Assembly (NCBI RefSeq): GCF_003119195.2
Contig: NZ_CP022260.1
Coordinates: 124,001-188,000 of the forward strand
DNA: 64,000 nucleotides
Direction: 5' to 3'
Origin: Azospirillum baldaniorum
Lineage (GTDB): Bacteria; Pseudomonadota; Alphaproteobacteria; Azospirillales; Azospirillaceae
This document shows, piece by piece, positions 61,945 to 64,000 of this stretch (position 1 is the stretch's first letter; every line of letters begins with the position of its first letter). The notes below the pieces were generated by a model that worked only from the letters and a program-made list of their open reading frames with translations, searched no databases and was not told where the DNA came from. The position numbers and the translations under genes are program-made.

Positions 61945-62138
61945 CCTACGCGGCGCGGATGCGCCCCTGTCCTCCGGTCGATTTTTTCCCCCATGCCCCT
62001 TCCGCGCCGCCGATTCGGTGTGTTCGGCATCGCCCGGTGGCGAGCGCCGACCGTCCAGGCGTCAAATTGGACCGGCACCGTTACGCAAGGTGCCGTGCCC
62101 ATTGCATCCTTCTCCCACTCCGGGATTGGGAGTAGCCC

Positions 62139-62843
62139 TCAGAATCCGTGGAAGCGGGTGAAGTCGGCGACCGGGGCGCGCTCGGTCTCCAGGCGGTTTT
62201 CCGGCGCGTCGGGGTCGGCGTGGCCCAGTGCCATGCCGCTCAGCAGGATGTCGGTGTCCGGAATGCCGAGATGGCGGCGGACGATGCGGTGATGGGTGAT
62301 GAAGGCGGCCTGCGGGCAGGTGTCCAGCCCGAAGCCCCGCGCCGCCACCATCACATTCTCCATGAACATGCCGACGTCGAGCCAGCTTCCCTGCTCCATC
62401 CGCCGGTCCATGGTGAAGAACAGCCCGACCGGGGCGCCGAAGAAGTCGTAGTTGCGGGCGTGCTGGTGGGCCATCGCCTCCCGGTCGCCCTTGGCGATGC
62501 CGAGCAGGCCGTAGAGATCCCAGCCGATCTTCCGGCGCCGCGCCAGATAGGGCTCGAACCACTGGGTCGGGTAGTAGGTGTATTCCGCCCCGGCCTGGGC
62601 GTCCGCCGGGTCGAAATGGGCGGCGCGCAGCTCCGCCGACAGCGCCTCGCGCGCCGCCCCGGCCACCGCATGGACTTTCCAGGGCTGGATGTTGGAGCCG
62701 CTGGGCGCCCGGCTGGCGGCCTCAAGGATTTCCTCCACCACGGCGCGCGGCACCGGCTCGGCGGTGAAGGCGCGGACGCTGCGGCGGCTGCGCACGGCCT
62801 CCAGGGCAGACAGGGGGCGGGTATAGGATTCTTCGGACGCCAT
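62139..62843 (-). CDS. Nitroreductase-family FMN oxidoreductase
   Basis: A 234-residue flavoprotein. The FMN-binding RSRRSVRAFTAEPVP and SRAPSGSNIQPWKVHAV stretches at the N-terminus and MENVMVAARGFGLDTCPQA in the second half are typical of the nitroreductase family, which reduces nitro compounds, quinones or flavins with NAD(P)H. The ATG at 62843 is preferred over an upstream ATG that adds ten basic residues. Single gene on the minus strand; a small hairpin (62112-62132) lies just beyond its stop. Confidence 0.88.
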   Translation of the reverse strand: MASEESYTRPLSALEAVRSRRSVRAFTAEPVPRAVVEEILEAASRAPSGSNIQPWKVHAVAGAAREALSAELRAAHFDPADAQAGAEYTYYPTQWFEPYLARRRKIGWDLYGLLGIAKGDREAMAHQHARNYDFFGAPVGLFFTMDRRMEQGSWLDVGMFMENVMVAARGFGLDTCPQAAFITHHRIVRRHLGIPDTDILLSGMALGHADPDAPENRLETERAPVADFTRFHGF

Positions 62844-62920
62844 GGGCGCGCTCCGCTGCGGACGGTGTCTCACGAACCCTGTCCGGGGAACGGCGGCCCT
62901 CTCAGGACCGAGAAGGACGG

Positions 62921-63310
62921 TCAGGCTGGCAGCAGGCGCTGCACCGCGTCAAGGAGCTGGTCCTCCTCGAACGGCTTTTCCAGGAACGTGGTCACGCCGG
63001 CCTCCCGCGCGCGGGCGAAGGTCGCGGGATCGCCGCGCCCCGACACCATGATGACGGGCAGGCCATGCAGGTTCGCGCCGAAGCGCTCGATGAACTCCAG
63101 CCCGCTCATCACCGGCAGGTGCAGGTCGAGAACGAGGCAGCCCGACGGCTTGCCGTTGTACTGATCCATGAAACTCTGACACGACGCGTAGTCGCGCACT
63201 TCGAAGGCACAGGCTTCGAGCAGCGCCTTCATCGAGTCCCGCACCGGCTCGTCGTCGTCGACGATGTAGACGATGCTATCGCCCGGTTCGGCCAAGACTG
63301 CCTCCAGCAT
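62921..63310 (-). CDS. Single-domain FixJ-type response regulator
   Basis: A 129-residue receiver with no output domain. It has IVYIVDDDEPVRDSMKALLE, the phosphorylated Asp62 in CLVLDLHLPVMSG, and the Lys in TFLEKPFEEDQLL. Such stand-alone receivers pass phosphate on or tune a kinase. It is followed upstream by a FixJ-type regulator on the same strand 142 bp away, with an FNR-like box in the gap. Confidence 0.88.
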   Translation of the reverse strand: MLEAVLAEPGDSIVYIVDDDEPVRDSMKALLEACAFEVRDYASCQSFMDQYNGKPSGCLVLDLHLPVMSGLEFIERFGANLHGLPVIMVSGRGDPATFARAREAGVTTFLEKPFEEDQLLDAVQRLLPA

Positions 63311-63410
63311 CGGAAATCACGCGGAATGACGCCCGTCGTGGGGCGTTACAGGGAAGATAGAAGCCGACCGGCGGTGCCGGAATACGGAGTTCCCCTTATC
63401 GGGCGTGGTT

Positions 63411-63424
63411 TTGATGTGGATCAG
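63411..63424 (-). promoter_or_regulatory. FNR/FixK-type box TTGATGTGGATCAG
   Basis: TTGAT-N4-ATCAG fits the anaerobox TTGAT-N4-ATCAA with one mismatch. It is about 100 bp upstream of the start of the stand-alone receiver gene, a usable distance for an activator at -41. FixJ-family proteins next to such a box suggest oxygen-responsive control. Confidence 0.45.
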
Positions 63425-63452
63425 TCGCCGCCGGCGCCGCTCGCCGTCCGAA

Positions 63453-64000
63453 TCACTCCCCTTTGGGGGTGATCCCGGCGGCCAGGGCCATGCGGACCAG
63501 CGAGGGCAGGCTGTCGGCGCGCATCTTCTCCATCACGCGGGCGCGGTGGATCTCCACGGTGCGCGGGCTGATGGACAGCTCGAAGGCGATGACCTTGTTC
63601 GACTTGCCTTCGACCAGCCATTGCAGCACGTCGCGTTCCCGCGGCGTCAGGCTGGACAGCCGCTCCAGCACCTCCGGAGACACGGCGGGGGCGGCCGGGG
63701 CCGGAAGCGGCGCCTGGGCGGCCTGTGGGGCCGTGGGCGGAACGGCGCGGGCCAGGGCGGCCTTCACGCTGCCGATCAGGGCCTGCTCGTCGAAGGGCTT
63801 CTCCACGAAGTCGATGGCGCCGGCCTTCATGGCCCGCACCGCCAGGGGCACGTCGGCGTGGCCGGTCATGACGATCACCGGCAGGCCGCGCCCCTCCCGG
63901 ACCAGACGCTCCTGCACGTCCAGCCCGCTCATCTGCGGCATCCGCACATCGACCAGCAGACAGCCAGGCCGCGACGGCGCGTCGGATTCCAGGAAGGCCA
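63453..64000 (-). CDS. FixJ-type response regulator, 5' end outside window
   Basis: The visible 181 residues lack only the start of the receiver domain. They contain the phosphorylation region GCLLVDVRMPQMSGLDV, the Lys in FVEKPFDEQALIG, a Pro/Ala-rich linker and a LuxR-type helix-turn-helix (LTPRERDVLQWLVEGKSNK, RTVEIHRARVMEKM). The frame stays open to the right edge. It would be partnered with a kinase gene beyond the window. Confidence 0.9.
   Translation of the reverse strand, partial: AFLESDAPSRPGCLLVDVRMPQMSGLDVQERLVREGRGLPVIVMTGHADVPLAVRAMKAGAIDFVEKPFDEQALIGSVKAALARAVPPTAPQAAQAPLPAPAAPAVSPEVLERLSSLTPRERDVLQWLVEGKSNKVIAFELSISPRTVEIHRARVMEKMRADSLPSLVRMALAAGITPKGE

Noticed and set aside
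62074..62132. Two small hairpins beyond the nitroreductase gene
   Set aside because: GGCACC/GGTGCC and CTCCCA/TGGGAG are short and lack T-tracts, so a terminator call was not justified.

Overview
The window is GC-rich (mostly well above 60% G+C), tightly packed DNA in which nearly every base is coding. It carries Dpp-type ABC transporters, TRAP transporters, GntR/FCD regulators and FixJ-type response regulators. This style fits an alphaproteobacterium of the Azospirillum/Rhodospirillales kind. That placement rests on protein flavour and gene content only; there is no rRNA, tRNA or other marker gene in the window. No CRISPR array, complete insertion sequence or integrase was seen.

Layout. 1-4680: an RND efflux operon on the minus strand (adaptor, pump, start of a third gene) faces a small DUF2892 membrane gene, with overlapping promoters around one palindrome. 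4785-7692: a PhnD-type sensor kinase with a FixJ-type regulator, then thioredoxin 2. 7973-12114: a chorismate-lyase-like protein, an SDR, pabB-pabC and an exported DsrE-like protein. 12219-17277: a site-2-type protease with CBS domains, an AT-rich membrane gene, and an AceE-like dehydrogenase divergent from an Lrp regulator. 17447-24163: a LysR regulator, a hexuronate-type MFS carrier, a GntR regulator and a complete TRAP transporter, with recurring AT-rich palindromes. 24371-31894: a frameshifted DUF808 gene, an XRE-like regulator, a 64-residue protein, a TPR/GT41 glycosyltransferase, an HD protein, an ABC-2 exporter and a GFA-family protein.

32170-44204 is a coherent catabolic island. Two amidases and a cysteine hydrolase on the minus strand are divergent from a five-gene Dpp/Opp-like importer, a second cysteine hydrolase, an AbrB-family membrane protein and a GntR regulator. 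It looks dedicated to taking up and hydrolysing an amide or carbamoyl compound. 44519-52728 is the full high-affinity potassium system kdpFABC-kdpDE, preceded by an extra 27-residue membrane peptide. 52900-57656 holds a TerC-family protein, a membrane adenylate cyclase with a ferredoxin domain divergent from a CRP-like protein that keeps the cAMP-binding cassette, YceI, and a multi-pass membrane protein.

58099-61864 is a probable two-gene restriction-modification system of atypical composition. It is followed directly by a decayed 5' fragment of an adenylate kinase gene. 62139-64000 has a nitroreductase and two FixJ-family response regulators, with an FNR/FixK-like box between the regulators. 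Three copies of a GC-rich inverted repeat lie between genes at about 22.2, 32.1 and 44.3 kb. The strongest leads for new biology are the cyclase/CRP pair, the restriction pair with the adk remnant, the amide island and the palindrome-controlled efflux locus.
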